Source: a virus. Taken from it: a DNA stretch of 64,000 bases. How positions within the stretch are numbered: the stretch's first letter is position 1; each line of letters begins with the position of its first letter. The notes below the pieces were generated by a model, which worked only from the letters and a program-made list of their open reading frames with translations, did no database searches and was not told the DNA's origin. The stretch is from positions 1 through 64,000 of the IMG/VR virus record IMGVR_UViG_3300042007_000202; one strand, given 5' to 3'. Positions 1 to 7,263 of this stretch are shown here, one piece after another. Made by a program: the position numbers and the translations under genes.

Positions 1-20
1 GGGGGGGGTACCCCCGCGGG

Positions 21-49
21 GCCCGGCCGCCCGCCCGCCCGCCCGGCCG
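21..49. repeat. GC-only palindromic repeat, copy 1
   Basis: A run of CCGCCC/GGCCGG units belonging to the window-wide GC-palindrome family, just upstream of the first promoter-operator. No gene lies in positions 1-140. Confidence 0.7.
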
Positions 50-52
50 TGC

Positions 53-99
53 GACATGAGATTTGCATGCGGAGAGCGACGTATGCTAACTTCATGTCT
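53..99 (+). promoter_or_regulatory. Promoter-operator P1 for the left-arm genes
   Basis: The -35-like TTTGCA is at 62-67 and the -10-like TAACTT at 87-92, with a 19-bp spacer. Flanking inverted half-sites are GACATGAGAT on the left and ACTTCATGTC on the right, so a symmetric repressor would cover both elements. It is followed at 105-119 by a leader hairpin (GGGGG, 5-base loop, CCCCC) and then the ATG at 141. Promoter activity and repressor binding are inferred. Confidence 0.7.
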
Positions 100-104
100 C
101 GTCA

Positions 105-119
105 GGGGGAAACGCCCCC
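105..119 (+). promoter_or_regulatory. 5' leader hairpin after P1
   Basis: GGGGG and CCCCC arms around a 5-base loop, about 13 nt after the -10 box, followed by CACCAC and then the ribosome site. A similar hairpin-CACCAC-GGAG-GCCATG leader follows P7 and P9. It may stabilise the mRNA or affect translation. Confidence 0.5.
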
Positions 120-140
120 ACCACACTCAAGGAGCCCGCC

Positions 141-959
141 ATGGCCACCGCCTACATCGTCGCCGCCACCCCCTCCAGCCCCGAGCCCAAGCGCATCTCC
201 AACCTCAAGAGCGCCAAGGTGGAGGCCGACACCCGCGCCAAGCTGGACCGCGTGGACGTCGAGGTCCGCACCGTCGCCACCGGCAAGCTCACCTACACCG
301 CCCAGGGCGCGCCCACCCTGACCCCCGCCCCGGCGGCGCAGGCCGACGCCCCGGCCGCCGACGACGCCCCCCAGGAGGCGACGCCGGAGCCGACCGCCGC
401 CCCCGCCGAGGACAGCGACGCCGTCCCCGCCGACGAGCCCACCATCGACATGAGCGGCTTCGAGGCCGCGCTCGCCGAGGTCGTCTCCGAGAGCGACGAG
501 GACGGCGACGCCGCCCCGGCGGACGACGACGCCGAGGAGGGCTCCCAGGACGACGAGGGCGACACCCCGGCCGCCCCCGCCCAGGAAGACCACCGGGGCC
601 AGGCGGAGTGCGGCTGCTCCGTGGAGAAGATCATCGCCACCGGCGAGCACGGCAAGGGCTGCGCCGACGCCCCCAAGGCCCAGGCGGCGGCCAAGGCCGT
701 GGAGCGTGACAAGCCCACCCGCCCCGCCCGCACCGGCGGCGGCACCCGCCGGGAGGCGCTGGGCGCCAGCGCGGTGGACGGCTGGGAGCTGCTGTACGAC
801 AAGCCCAAGCAGAAGGCCCAGGTCGGCCGCAACAGCGACGGCAAGTACGCCCTCATCTGCACCACCCACAAGCACGCCCACCCGCTCACGCGGCTGGTGC
901 AGGAGCGCGGCCTGCGCGGCGGGAAGCGCTCCGTGTGGTGCCCCCAGTGCACCGACTGA
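141..959 (+). CDS. Acidic protein with C-terminal Cys/His module shared with the 37242-38594 protein
   Basis: 272 aa, ATG after AAGGAG. The N-terminal 55 residues are folded-looking and precede a long Ala/Pro/Asp/Glu-rich linker (about 60-190). The last 70 residues hold REALGASAVDGWELLYDKPK followed by a C-THK-H...WCPQC pattern that could bind zinc. The same module ends the protein at 37242-38594 on the other strand, with about half the residues identical, so this is an intragenomic domain duplication. It is the first gene behind P1, and its stop codon fuses with the first junction 12-mer (TGATCCACGCAGAT). Function unknown; the linker looks like a disordered tether. Confidence 0.85.
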   Translation: MATAYIVAATPSSPEPKRISNLKSAKVEADTRAKLDRVDVEVRTVATGKLTYTAQGAPTLTPAPAAQADAPAADDAPQEATPEPTAAPAEDSDAVPADEPTIDMSGFEAALAEVVSESDEDGDAAPADDDAEEGSQDDEGDTPAAPAQEDHRGQAECGCSVEKIIATGEHGKGCADAPKAQAAAKAVERDKPTRPARTGGGTRREALGASAVDGWELLYDKPKQKAQVGRNSDGKYALICTTHKHAHPLTRLVQERGLRGGKRSVWCPQCTD

Positions 960-970
960 TCCACGCAGAT
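959..970 (+). promoter_or_regulatory. Junction 12-mer ATCCACGCAGAT (stoperator-like)
   Basis: Exact copy of the recurrent 12-bp near-palindrome, overlapping the TGA stop of the preceding gene. Confidence 0.7.
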
Positions 971-977
971 GAACTCG

Positions 978-1001
978 CCCGCCCGGCGCCTGCCGGGCGG
1001 G
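978..1001. terminator. GC hairpin between genes
   Basis: Perfect 10-bp arms CCCGCCCGGC / GCCGGGCGGG with a 4-base loop, a member of the GC-palindrome family. It could act as a weak terminator or mRNA stabiliser. There is no U-tract. Confidence 0.5.
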
Positions 1002-1031
1002 CGGCCCGCTACCGACAGGAGAACGCACCGC

Positions 1032-1487
1032 ATGAACGCCACCGACAACAACATCGCGAAGCTGCCGCCGGGCTACACCCCGATCGCCCCCGGCGAGGAG
1101 CTGCCCGCCGGGCCCGCCGGGCCGTTCCGGGCGGGGAGCGCCGGAGCGATCCGGAACATCAACCCCCAGGAGGCCCGCGAGCTGATCGGCCAGGCGGCCG
1201 TGCGGTACGTGGCCGCCCGCCTGGACGGCAAGAGCGTCGCCCGGCACACCTCGCTCATGCTGCTCGGGACCTGGGAGCCCAGCCTGAACCCGATCCCGAT
1301 CACGAGCGACGGCTACCTGGTTGACGGCCTCAACCGGCTGATGGCCATCGTGATCTCCGGCACCACCCAACGCATGATCATCGAGCACGACCCGCGCCCC
1401 GTGGCCGAGCGCGGCATCGGCTTCCACTCCGGTCCCCGCGTGCGCGACATGGAGCACCTGCGCGGTCAGTCCGTCCCCGACTTCTGA
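1032..1487 (+). CDS. Possible ParB/sulfiredoxin-like phage protein (DGxNRL motif)
   Basis: 151 aa. I chose the ATG at 1032 because AGGAGAA lies just before it; the frame is open from 969 but without a ribosome site. The central NPIPITSDGYLVDGLNRLMA resembles the 'NPI...DG..vDGqHRL.A' signature of ParB-like/sulfiredoxin-fold proteins common in actinophages, where it marks a nucleotide-binding or nuclease-like fold. The usual Gln-His of GQHR is Leu-Asn here, so activity is doubtful. Its stop runs into a perfect 16-bp palindrome TGATCCGCGCGGATCA at 1485-1500. Confidence 0.8.
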   Translation: MNATDNNIAKLPPGYTPIAPGEELPAGPAGPFRAGSAGAIRNINPQEARELIGQAAVRYVAARLDGKSVARHTSLMLLGTWEPSLNPIPITSDGYLVDGLNRLMAIVISGTTQRMIIEHDPRPVAERGIGFHSGPRVRDMEHLRGQSVPDF

Positions 1488-1498
1488 TCCGCGCGGAT
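1487..1498. promoter_or_regulatory. Junction 12-mer ATCCGCGCGGAT (fully symmetric)
   Basis: The most symmetric member of the 12-mer family, lying within TGATCCGCGCGGATCA and overlapping the stop codon. Confidence 0.7.
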
Positions 1499-1508
1499 CA
1501 GAGAACCC

Positions 1509-1534
1509 GCCCGCCCGGCGCCCGCCGGGCGGGC
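1509..1534. repeat. GC-palindrome hairpin
   Basis: Arms GCCCGCCCGGCG and CGCCGGGCGGGC, perfect over 12 bp with a 2-base loop, between two genes. Confidence 0.6.
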
Positions 1535-1558
1535 TCACCCGTTAGCGAGGAGAACCGC

Positions 1559-1822
1559 ATGAAGCTCCACACCCACGCCGTAGGCAAGATCAGCGTCGTC
1601 GTCCTGGACAAGCACCGGGCCGTCCACCACGCCGCCGCCAGCACCACGGACGAGCTGTGGGCCTGGCTCCAGGAGCAGGACGCGGACGCCGCCCCCGGCA
1701 CGGCATTCTGCCTGGACGCCACCCAGTGGGCCCGGGTGGCGGCCGCCCTGGACCTGCATGGCACCGTTCACGTGGAGACCGAGTTCGACTGTGACCTCGT
1801 GGTCAGCAGGCACTTCCGCTGA
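1559..1822 (+). CDS. Hypothetical protein, 87 aa
   Basis: ATG after GAGGAG. A small soluble-looking protein with no family recognised; it is rich in Ala, His, Val and Thr. It lies between a GC hairpin and a junction 12-mer that overlaps its stop codon (1820-1833). Confidence 0.78.
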   Translation: MKLHTHAVGKISVVVLDKHRAVHHAAASTTDELWAWLQEQDADAAPGTAFCLDATQWARVAAALDLHGTVHVETEFDCDLVVSRHFR

Positions 1823-1833
1823 TCCACGCGGAT
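1822..1833 (+). promoter_or_regulatory. Junction 12-mer ATCCACGCGGAT
   Basis: Exact family member fused to the preceding stop (TGATCCACGCGGATAG), 17 bp before the next start. Confidence 0.65.
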
Positions 1834-1850
1834 AGAAGGGGGAGTTCGCG

Positions 1851-2147
1851 GTGAGCGGACACATCGGCACGGATGACCTGCTCAGGCTGGTCAGCGCGCG
1901 CGACAGCGAATTCAGCCAGCGGCTGGAGAGGCTGGAGAGCATGTGCCGCGTGGCCATCTCGGACCTGGAGCGGCTGCTGCGTATGGCGGCGCGGGCCCAA
2001 GGCGTCCCTGAGGGGGGCCTGGAGGAGCGTGTGAGGACGGCCGTGGCCGAGGTTGTCCCGATGGCCGCCCGGCGGGCCCTGGAGGGTCACAGGAGCGCCC
2101 TGGAGGCGGCAGGCCGCGCGGAACCCGGCGCCACCGCCGGTACGTGA
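1851..2147 (+). CDS. Hypothetical helical protein, 98 aa
   Basis: GTG start preceded by GAAGGGGGAG. The sequence is rich in Leu, Arg, Glu and Ala with heptad-like spacing over residues 20-75, suggesting a small coiled-coil or helical bundle. No family recognised. It is the last gene before promoter-operator P2. Confidence 0.75.
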   Translation: MSGHIGTDDLLRLVSARDSEFSQRLERLESMCRVAISDLERLLRMAARAQGVPEGGLEERVRTAVAEVVPMAARRALEGHRSALEAAGRAEPGATAGT

Positions 2148-2192
2148 CACAGGGTTTGCGCACGGGCCGGGGGGTTGATAGTTTGATGTCAC
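2144..2192 (+). promoter_or_regulatory. Promoter-operator P2
   Basis: TTTGCG at 2155-2160, 18-bp spacer, TAGTTT at 2179-2184. Flanks GTGACACAGGG and GATGTCAC are the inverted half-sites. A strong hairpin (CCCCCGGCC / GGCCGGGGG, 2195-2216) lies immediately downstream in the leader of the gene at 2236. Confidence 0.7.
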
Positions 2193-2194
2193 AC

Positions 2195-2216
2195 CCCCCG
2201 GCCGCCGGGCCGGGGG
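2195..2216 (+). promoter_or_regulatory. 5' leader hairpin after P2
   Basis: Perfect 9-bp arms with a 4-base loop, about 10 nt after the -10 box and 20 nt before the ATG at 2236. Confidence 0.5.
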
Positions 2217-2235
2217 CCAAGCCACCGGAGAACCC

Positions 2236-2505
2236 ATGAGCGACACCACCACCGAGACCCCGGCCGCCCAGGAGCCGCGCAAGGTCCGCGACATCGCGGC
2301 CGAGATCGACGAGAAGTGGAAGCAGCCGTACTACGGCGCGGTCCCCTACATCGAGGCGATGCGCACCCTCGACACCCCGCAGGACAGGTACCTCCACGAG
2401 GAGGGCGAGGGAATCATCCGCCGGTTCCTGGTGAACGCCTCCCGCTGGCGCGGCGACGACGCCCGCCGCATCAAGGCCGAGCTGAAGGCCATGGTCGGCA
2501 TGTAG
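2236..2505 (+). CDS. Hypothetical protein, 89 aa
   Basis: ATG after CCGGAG. A charged, probably helical protein; the middle carries WKQPYYGAVPYIEAM. It is the first gene behind P2, so it should be expressed with the early-type promoters. No family recognised. A perfect 20-bp GC palindrome (2520-2539) follows the stop. Confidence 0.8.
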   Translation: MSDTTTETPAAQEPRKVRDIAAEIDEKWKQPYYGAVPYIEAMRTLDTPQDRYLHEEGEGIIRRFLVNASRWRGDDARRIKAELKAMVGM

Positions 2506-2519
2506 CCAGCCCGCCGCCC

Positions 2520-2539
2520 GGCCGCCCGGCCGGGCGGCC
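2520..2539. repeat. GC palindrome GGCCGCCCGGCCGGGCGGCC
   Basis: Perfect 20-bp palindrome, a core copy of the GC-repeat family, between two plus-strand genes. Confidence 0.7.
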
Positions 2540-2559
2540 AACCCCGCAGCCCTGGAGCG

Positions 2560-2571
2560 ATCTACGTGGAT
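2560..2571 (+). promoter_or_regulatory. Junction 12-mer ATCTACGTGGAT overlapping a start codon
   Basis: A variant of the 12-mer that contains the GTG start (2566) of the next gene. A protein bound here would block initiation directly. Confidence 0.5.
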
Positions 2572-2976
2572 GAGCAGAGCCATACCGAGATCTGGGGCGA
2601 CGCAGAGGAAGAGGACGACGGCACGCAGGTGTGGACCCCTGACGGCCGCGTCCGGCTCATGGCGTTCCGCTGCACCACCTGCATCTTCCGTCCGGGCAAC
2701 TTGATGCACTTGGCGCCCGGCCGGGTGAAGGACATGGTGGAGGCGGTGATCCGCCGGGAGGGCCACATCCCCTGCCACGACACCCTGAGCTACAACCTCG
2801 GAGACCTGCCCGGAGCCATCTGCCGGGGCCAGGAACAGCACCCCAAGGCTGGGCCCCGGTCCATGTTCCTGCGCATCGCCCTGGCCCAGGGGGAGATCGT
2901 CCTGCTGCACCCGGACGGCCGGGAGGAGCGCGTGCCCTACACCGCCTTGCCGTCCGCCTACGAGGAAGAGGGCTGA
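2566..2976 (+). CDS. Conserved Cys-rich phage protein (CxxC...IPCH...ICRG)
   Basis: 136 aa with a GTG start at 2566 preceded by TGGAG. Four Cys in the pattern CTTCIF...IPCH...AICRG, plus nearby His, suggest a metal site; I recall this layout from actinophage proteins of unknown function but cannot confirm it. The start codon lies inside a junction 12-mer. A hairpin at 2978-2998 directly follows the stop. Confidence 0.8.
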   Translation: MDEQSHTEIWGDAEEEDDGTQVWTPDGRVRLMAFRCTTCIFRPGNLMHLAPGRVKDMVEAVIRREGHIPCHDTLSYNLGDLPGAICRGQEQHPKAGPRSMFLRIALAQGEIVLLHPDGREERVPYTALPSAYEEEG

Positions 2977-2977
2977 G

Positions 2978-2998
2978 GGGCCCCCGGCTCGGGGGCCC
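2978..2998 (+). terminator. Hairpin terminator GGGCCCCCG-gct-CGGGGGCCC
   Basis: Perfect 9-bp stem with a 3-base loop, right after a stop codon and just before promoter P3. It separates two transcription units. Confidence 0.6.
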
Positions 2999-3019
2999 GC
3001 TCCGCTTTCATGCACAGGG

Positions 3020-3070
3020 AGTGACACAAGGTTTGCGCACGCGCGTCGTGTCAGATAGCGTGATCACACA
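3020..3070 (+). promoter_or_regulatory. Promoter-operator P3
   Basis: GTGACACAAGG precedes TTTGCG (3032-3037), with an 18-bp spacer and TAGCGT (3056-3061). The right flank TGATCACAC is a degenerate half-site. Confidence 0.65.
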
Positions 3071-3095
3071 CGGTACCGACAGAGAGGACCAAGCC

Positions 3096-3452
3096 ATGGG
3101 CGAGGAGCCCAGCGACATGGAGCTGGCGCCCGGCCAGCGGCTGCGCGCCGTCTACCACCAGAACAACCACGGCCCGCAAGGAGCCATCGAGCCGACGATC
3201 GAGGAGTTCCAGTCGATCACCCGGGCCCTGGACGAGTTCGCCGGGCGCGCCCGGTTCCAGCGCGGCCTCGTCCGCGAAGCGGGCAGACTCGGACCGCCCG
3301 AGCCCACCCACTGGCCCGACGGCGACGACACCGCGTTCATGGACGTGTGGCTGGTCGACCCGGCCGACGACCAGGAGCCCGGCATTCCCGACGCGCCCTG
3401 GCAGCGCTGGACCTGGGGCGACGACGGCCAGATCCACCGCCAGGACATCTAG
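3096..3452 (+). CDS. Hypothetical protein, 118 aa
   Basis: ATG at 3096 after AGAGAGGA. The open frame extends upstream to 3021 but through the P3 promoter, so the shorter start is preferred. An acidic C-terminal half with several Trp residues. No family recognised. It heads the operon that includes the HU gene. Confidence 0.78.
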   Translation: MGEEPSDMELAPGQRLRAVYHQNNHGPQGAIEPTIEEFQSITRALDEFAGRARFQRGLVREAGRLGPPEPTHWPDGDDTAFMDVWLVDPADDQEPGIPDAPWQRWTWGDDGQIHRQDI

Positions 3453-3461
3453 GAGACGCCC

Positions 3462-3623
3462 GTGGGCTACAGGCTGCTGACCGAAGACGCGGCCTGCCTC
3501 GGCCTGGGCGCCGCCCTGGACTACGCCCGCGCCCTCAGCAAAGGAGCTGAGCAGCGCGCCAGCGAGGCCGCACAGGCGGCCGAGCACGAACGATCCACCG
3601 AGAGCATGAAGGGCATCACGTGA
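3462..3623 (+). CDS. Small hypothetical protein, 53 aa
   Basis: GTG start after AGGAGACGCCC. It ends at 3623, with its TGA overlapping the GTG of the HU gene (GTGA). A helical, Ala/Glu-rich protein; the tight coupling to its neighbours is the main support. Confidence 0.65.
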   Translation: MGYRLLTEDAACLGLGAALDYARALSKGAEQRASEAAQAAEHERSTESMKGIT

Positions 3624-3931
3624 ACAAGAACCAGCTCGCCATCGCCATCGCCGACCGAGTGAACAGCGGGGCCAGTGGCGCGACCAAGGTCAGCCAGGCC
3701 CAGGCCAAGGCGTTCCTGGACGCCTTCACCGGGATCGTGCAGGACTCCGTGGCCGCAGGGGAGAAGGTCGTGATCCCCGGCTTCGGCACGTGGGAGAGGA
3801 AGTTCTCCGCCGCACGCACCGCGACGAACCCGGCCAACGGCGAGAAGATCGACGTCCCCGGCCGCTACCGCGCGGCCTTCAAGGTCGGCTCCATCTTCAA
3901 GGACACCGTGAGCCCGGCGGGCGCCGCATGA
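3620..3931 (+). CDS. HU/IHF-family DNA-binding protein
   Basis: 103 aa, GTG start overlapping the preceding stop. It begins MNKNQLAIAIA and has the core VVIPGFGTWE (residues 50-59), the DNA-clamping arm RTATNPANGE (66-75) and FKVG (87-90), the full HU signature at the usual 90-100 aa length. HU proteins bend and compact DNA as dimers; phage copies are thought to help replication, recombination or packaging. The dimerisation helices (residues 4-45) are intact. Its stop overlaps the next start (ATGA). Confidence 0.93.
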   Translation: MNKNQLAIAIADRVNSGASGATKVSQAQAKAFLDAFTGIVQDSVAAGEKVVIPGFGTWERKFSAARTATNPANGEKIDVPGRYRAAFKVGSIFKDTVSPAGAA

Positions 3932-4059
3932 GCCTGGGAAGGCGGCGCCGCCCGGGGCGCCGCCGCCGTGGCCCCGGCGAGGCCGTGTGGGAGTGGCTGG
4001 GCGAAGGGCTGGACTGGTTGCTGGGCCGTTTCGGAAGGGCGGCACACGACCGATGGTGA
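3928..4059 (+). CDS. Very basic 43-aa protein
   Basis: ATG overlaps the HU stop and its TGA overlaps the next gene. The N-terminus is an Arg/Gly-rich stretch (RRRRPGRRRRG) followed by an amphipathic Trp/Leu segment. It could bind nucleic acid or a membrane. Support is mainly from the ATGA overlaps on both sides. Confidence 0.6.
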   Translation: MSLGRRRRPGRRRRGPGEAVWEWLGEGLDWLLGRFGRAAHDRW

Positions 4060-4565
4060 CCTTCCCCAGCCAGTACGTGGTGATGGGCTGGCACCAGAAC
4101 CGCTCGGCCGCGCAGGCCTGTGAACCGGGGCCCGGCGGTGACGGGTGGTACCGGCCCGAGGCCTGGCACCGTCCGGAGTTCCGGGAGGGGGATGGCGCCA
4201 GGGTCGCCCGCGACCTGCTGGACTCCTACCTGGCCGACAGCCCCGTAGCGCTCGCGCACATCGGCTACCTCGTCGACCTGTACGCCCGCCCGGCCGGGCG
4301 GGCGGCCGGGCGGGCGGCCGACCTGGCGAGCGAGGCAGGAGTCCGCGCGGTCACCGCCGTGGCCACGTGGCTGGACGAGGCTCTGTACGGCCAGGGCCGC
4401 GAGCAGTTCCCCAAGGGGGAGCGCTACCCGCTCCAGGTCACCGCCGACAGCATGGCGCGCGGGGACTTCTGCCGGATGAACTTCCGCGAGCTGGTGGCCG
4501 ATTGCCTGGCTCGGGGGGTTTCCCCCGCGCCGATCTCTCCCGGCCGCGTCGGGCGTCCTGTCTGA
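4053..4565 (+). CDS. Hypothetical protein with in-frame GC-repeat insert
   Basis: 170 aa, ATG at 4053 overlapping the previous stop. Around residues 77-90 it reads YARPAGRAAGRAAD. This is encoded by a full copy of the GC-palindrome family (4283-4320) and interrupts otherwise ordinary helical sequence. The second half has several Cys. No family recognised. It is followed by a terminator at 4600-4649. Confidence 0.75.
   Translation: MVTFPSQYVVMGWHQNRSAAQACEPGPGGDGWYRPEAWHRPEFREGDGARVARDLLDSYLADSPVALAHIGYLVDLYARPAGRAAGRAADLASEAGVRAVTAVATWLDEALYGQGREQFPKGERYPLQVTADSMARGDFCRMNFRELVADCLARGVSPAPISPGRVGRPV
4283..4320. repeat. GC-palindrome repeat inside a coding frame
   Basis: Perfect 22-bp palindrome at 4283-4304 extended by GGCCGGGCGGGCGGCCG, translated in frame as an Arg/Gly/Ala insert. 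Confidence 0.75.
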
Positions 4566-4599
4566 ATTCCCGCCCGCCGCATGGCATGATGCACGAGCG

Positions 4600-4649
4600 A
4601 GGCCCCGCTACCTCTTCATCGGATTCAGACACGGTGGGTGGCGGGGCCT
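4600..4649 (+). terminator. Terminator before P4
   Basis: Arms AGGCCCCGCTACC and GGTGGCGGGGCCT (12 of 13 paired), then TT. It lies between the end of the HU operon and promoter P4. Confidence 0.6.
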
Positions 4650-4663
4650 TACTCGTTCCTGGA

Positions 4664-4715
4664 GTGAGACACGAGATTTGCCCACACGGATGCGTGATGA
4701 TAATCTTGTGTCTCA
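4664..4715 (+). promoter_or_regulatory. Promoter-operator P4 (best dyad)
   Basis: GAGACACGAGATT (4666-4678) and AATCTTGTGTCTC (4702-4714) are inverted repeats matching at 12 of 13 bases. They overlap TTTGCC (4677-4682) and TAATCT (4701-4706) with an 18-bp spacer. A dimeric repressor bound here would occlude both promoter boxes. Confidence 0.78.
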
Positions 4716-4743
4716 CGGCATGCAGGAGAACGAGGAGGCCACG

Positions 4744-5055
4744 ATGTACCGGACCCGCACCCGCCGCCACCACCGCGCCACCATCCTGGGCGCCCGCCGC
4801 CAGCCCGCGCTGATCACGGCACGCACCCTCCTGGACCGGCTCGGCCTCGGTGACGACTTCGCCGCCCGGTACGCCTCCCAGATCACCCGCACCGCCCGCC
4901 GCCTGGGCATCACCCCCGCCGCCCGCACCTGGACCCGCCACAACGGCCGCCAGCGCCCCACCGCCGCCTACGACCTGGCCACACAGGCGCTCGACCTGAT
5001 CCGTACCGTCATCGCCTACAAGCGCACGGCCGAAGCCTTCGGCCTGACCGCCTGA
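4744..5055 (+). CDS. Basic hypothetical protein, 103 aa
   Basis: ATG at 4744 after GAGGAGG; the frame is open upstream to 4678 across the promoter. Very Arg-rich, with a helical middle and possibly nucleic-acid binding. First gene behind P4. Its stop is joined to a junction 12-mer. Confidence 0.78.
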   Translation: MYRTRTRRHHRATILGARRQPALITARTLLDRLGLGDDFAARYASQITRTARRLGITPAARTWTRHNGRQRPTAAYDLATQALDLIRTVIAYKRTAEAFGLTA

Positions 5056-5066
5056 TCCACGCAGAT
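5055..5066 (+). promoter_or_regulatory. Junction 12-mer ATCCACGCAGAT
   Basis: Exact copy fused to the stop (TGATCCACGCAGATAGGA). The AGGA that follows serves as the ribosome site region of the next gene. Confidence 0.7.
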
Positions 5067-5082
5067 AGGACACCGACCCGCC

Positions 5083-6015
5083 ATGAGCGAAAACCGCACC
5101 CCCACCCCAGGCAAGAACGCCTGGATCGCCCGGCCGCGCCCCTACGAGAACGAGACGGTCAGCGTGGAGCGCGCCGCCGCCAACGTGCCGGACGGCTTCA
5201 CCCGCGACGTCGTCCTGTCCCAGGTGATCGACGAGCCCGGCAAGGGAGGCACGAACCCGCCCCGCCGGGAGATCCGCACCCGCATGCACGCCGCCGACGC
5301 CATCACCCTCGGCATCCACCTGGTGGAGAACGGCATCAACGCCGAGCAGCGCAACGCCGAGGAAGGCGCAGGAGCCCAGCGCACCCCCTACTTCGAGCAC
5401 CCGGCGGGCGACGACGACCGGCGGATGCCCGAGGACTTCGCCCGCACCAACCTCCGGCTCCTGGACGCGGCACTGGCGCGCGTCCAGCACTGGCAGGACA
5501 CCCACCCCGACGTGGCCGACTACCGCATCACCGGCTTCCTCAACGAAGGCCGAAAGGTCCGCAGCTACCTGCGGTACCTGTCGGACGACACCACCCCCGA
5601 CCTGGACGCCGCCCGCGCCGAGCTGGTGCGCAGCGGCTTCTTCGACGACGAGGAGCCCGCCGAGCAGCGGCGCGCCACCGCCCGCGCCGTCGGCATCCCG
5701 GAGGAGGCCGTGGAACCCGGCGCCCGCACCGGCCACGCGGCCACCGACGCCCGCCTGGCATCGGGCGAGGCCGCCCAGGGCAAGGTGCCCCGGCTGGGGG
5801 TGTACGGCCGGTACTTCGTCACGGCCAACACCAGCATCATGGTGCAGATCGCCAGCCTGGAGCCGGAGCACGTGCAGCTCAAAGTCGTGGACAGCGCGGC
5901 CGACGAGTACCCCGACGGCATCAAGGCGCCGTACTCCGAACTGGGCACCTGGCTCATCCTGGACGACCCCTCCAACTGGGTCGACATCAAGATCGGCCAC
6001 CCCGTCGCCGACTGA
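5083..6015 (+). CDS. Hypothetical protein, 310 aa
   Basis: ATG after GATAGGA. A soluble acidic protein with a helical central region (about 110-200) and a beta-rich C-terminal third containing YGRYFVTANTSIMVQIASL. No family recognised. It lies between two junction 12-mers. Confidence 0.82.
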   Translation: MSENRTPTPGKNAWIARPRPYENETVSVERAAANVPDGFTRDVVLSQVIDEPGKGGTNPPRREIRTRMHAADAITLGIHLVENGINAEQRNAEEGAGAQRTPYFEHPAGDDDRRMPEDFARTNLRLLDAALARVQHWQDTHPDVADYRITGFLNEGRKVRSYLRYLSDDTTPDLDAARAELVRSGFFDDEEPAEQRRATARAVGIPEEAVEPGARTGHAATDARLASGEAAQGKVPRLGVYGRYFVTANTSIMVQIASLEPEHVQLKVVDSAADEYPDGIKAPYSELGTWLILDDPSNWVDIKIGHPVAD

Positions 6016-6026
6016 TCCACGCAGAC
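6015..6026 (+). promoter_or_regulatory. Junction 12-mer variant ATCCACGCAGAC
   Basis: One mismatch at the last base; fused to the preceding TGA. Confidence 0.6.
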
Positions 6027-6046
6027 AGAGAACCGAGGACCAAGCC

Positions 6047-6733
6047 ATGCCCGAATTCCCCGTCCGCCTGGTGCCCGTCACCGGCGGCTACTCCCTCCAC
6101 TACGACGCCTGCGACTGCCCCGACGCCGACCGGCCCGGCCGCTCCCGCATCATGGCCGTCGGCTCCGCCCACGAGGCCCTGGCCAAGTTCCACGCCGAGT
6201 ACCCCTGCGGCCTCGCACAGCCCGCGCGGATCGTCCGCCGGGAGTGCGCGGCCAACGTGCCCATGCAGCCGCTGGAGCCGATGAGCTGGCAGGAGCGCCA
6301 CGGCTACTACGTGCGGGAGGCCGCGCGCGTCATTTTCGACCACGCGAAGCACATGGCCAGCGTGAACGACCGTGACGGCGCGGACTTTCAGCAGTCCCGG
6401 TTCGCGGACGGCCGCCTGGTCCCGTTCTGGGCGCCGGACAAAGACCACGTCCGCAGGCAGGTCCGCACCGCCTACACCGCCATGACGCTCATGATCTGCG
6501 TGAAAGGCGTGAAGGACCCCCGCGAACAGGCCGAGCAGCTCATCGCGCAGACGGAGGAGGTGTACCGGCGAGAGACGGAGACACTGCTCACCGACACCAT
6601 CCAGCACGCCGACGCCCTGGACGCCGCCTACGCCCGGCTTGAGCGCATGGCCGCCGTCCAGCTCACCGGCTGGCTTCGCTTCACCCTCTCCAGCATCGTC
6701 GCGCACAGGGCGCTGCGCGGCGCCGTCGAATAG
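6047..6733 (+). CDS. Hypothetical protein, 228 aa
   Basis: ATG after GAGGACC. The N-terminus has CDCPDA and a later PCGL / RRECAAN, so up to five Cys could form a metal site; the C-terminal half is helical. No family recognised. It is followed after 11 bp by the next gene. Confidence 0.82.
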   Translation: MPEFPVRLVPVTGGYSLHYDACDCPDADRPGRSRIMAVGSAHEALAKFHAEYPCGLAQPARIVRRECAANVPMQPLEPMSWQERHGYYVREAARVIFDHAKHMASVNDRDGADFQQSRFADGRLVPFWAPDKDHVRRQVRTAYTAMTLMICVKGVKDPREQAEQLIAQTEEVYRRETETLLTDTIQHADALDAAYARLERMAAVQLTGWLRFTLSSIVAHRALRGAVE

Positions 6734-6744
6734 GAGCCGACCCC

Positions 6745-7242
6745 ATGGCCGACATGATCAACTGGCCGGTGCGCACCGGCCTCTACGACGACAGCGGCGA
6801 AGGCGGGATGTTCGCCTACCTCGTGGTGAGCGAACCCCAGGCCCCCGACGACGCGTGCCACGTGGACGTCCACGCGTTCCTGAGCGAGCCGGACGTGCGG
6901 CTGCCGTACCGGATGGCCGAGCCCCGGCTGTGGGGCTCGGAGGACTACCACGACCGCGCCCGCACCAAGCTGCACGCGGCCCGCGCCGCGCTGGAGCGCG
7001 CGGGCGAAGACGAGCTGGCGAAGAGCCTGGCCGGGCTGCGCGGCGACGACGAGCTGTCACTGCCGCTGCGGGCGGCGGTGTTCCTGGGCGCCACCGGCGC
7101 GTCCCTGGTCCACAGGGGCCTCGGGGGCTACTTCGAGGCCACCCCGGGCGACCTGACGGTCACCGGGCGAGCCGTGTACGAGGCCCTGGCCAAGGAGCAC
7201 GGCGAGCGGGCCGTGCACATCATCACCTTCCTGGACACCTGA
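6745..7242 (+). CDS. Hypothetical protein, 165 aa
   Basis: ATG after AGGAGCC. A mixed alpha/beta protein; its end VHIITFLDT reads straight into TGATCCACGCAGAT. No family recognised. Confidence 0.82.
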   Translation: MADMINWPVRTGLYDDSGEGGMFAYLVVSEPQAPDDACHVDVHAFLSEPDVRLPYRMAEPRLWGSEDYHDRARTKLHAARAALERAGEDELAKSLAGLRGDDELSLPLRAAVFLGATGASLVHRGLGGYFEATPGDLTVTGRAVYEALAKEHGERAVHIITFLDT

Positions 7243-7253
7243 TCCACGCAGAT
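7242..7253 (+). promoter_or_regulatory. Junction 12-mer ATCCACGCAGAT
   Basis: Exact copy fused to the stop and followed by AGGAGC, 11 bp before the next ATG. Confidence 0.7.
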
Positions 7254-7263
7254 AGGAGCACAG

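Noticed and set aside
969-1031. Longer start for the 1032-1487 gene
   Set aside because: No ribosome site; the extra part crosses the junction 12-mer and GC hairpin, while AGGAGAA sits before 1032.
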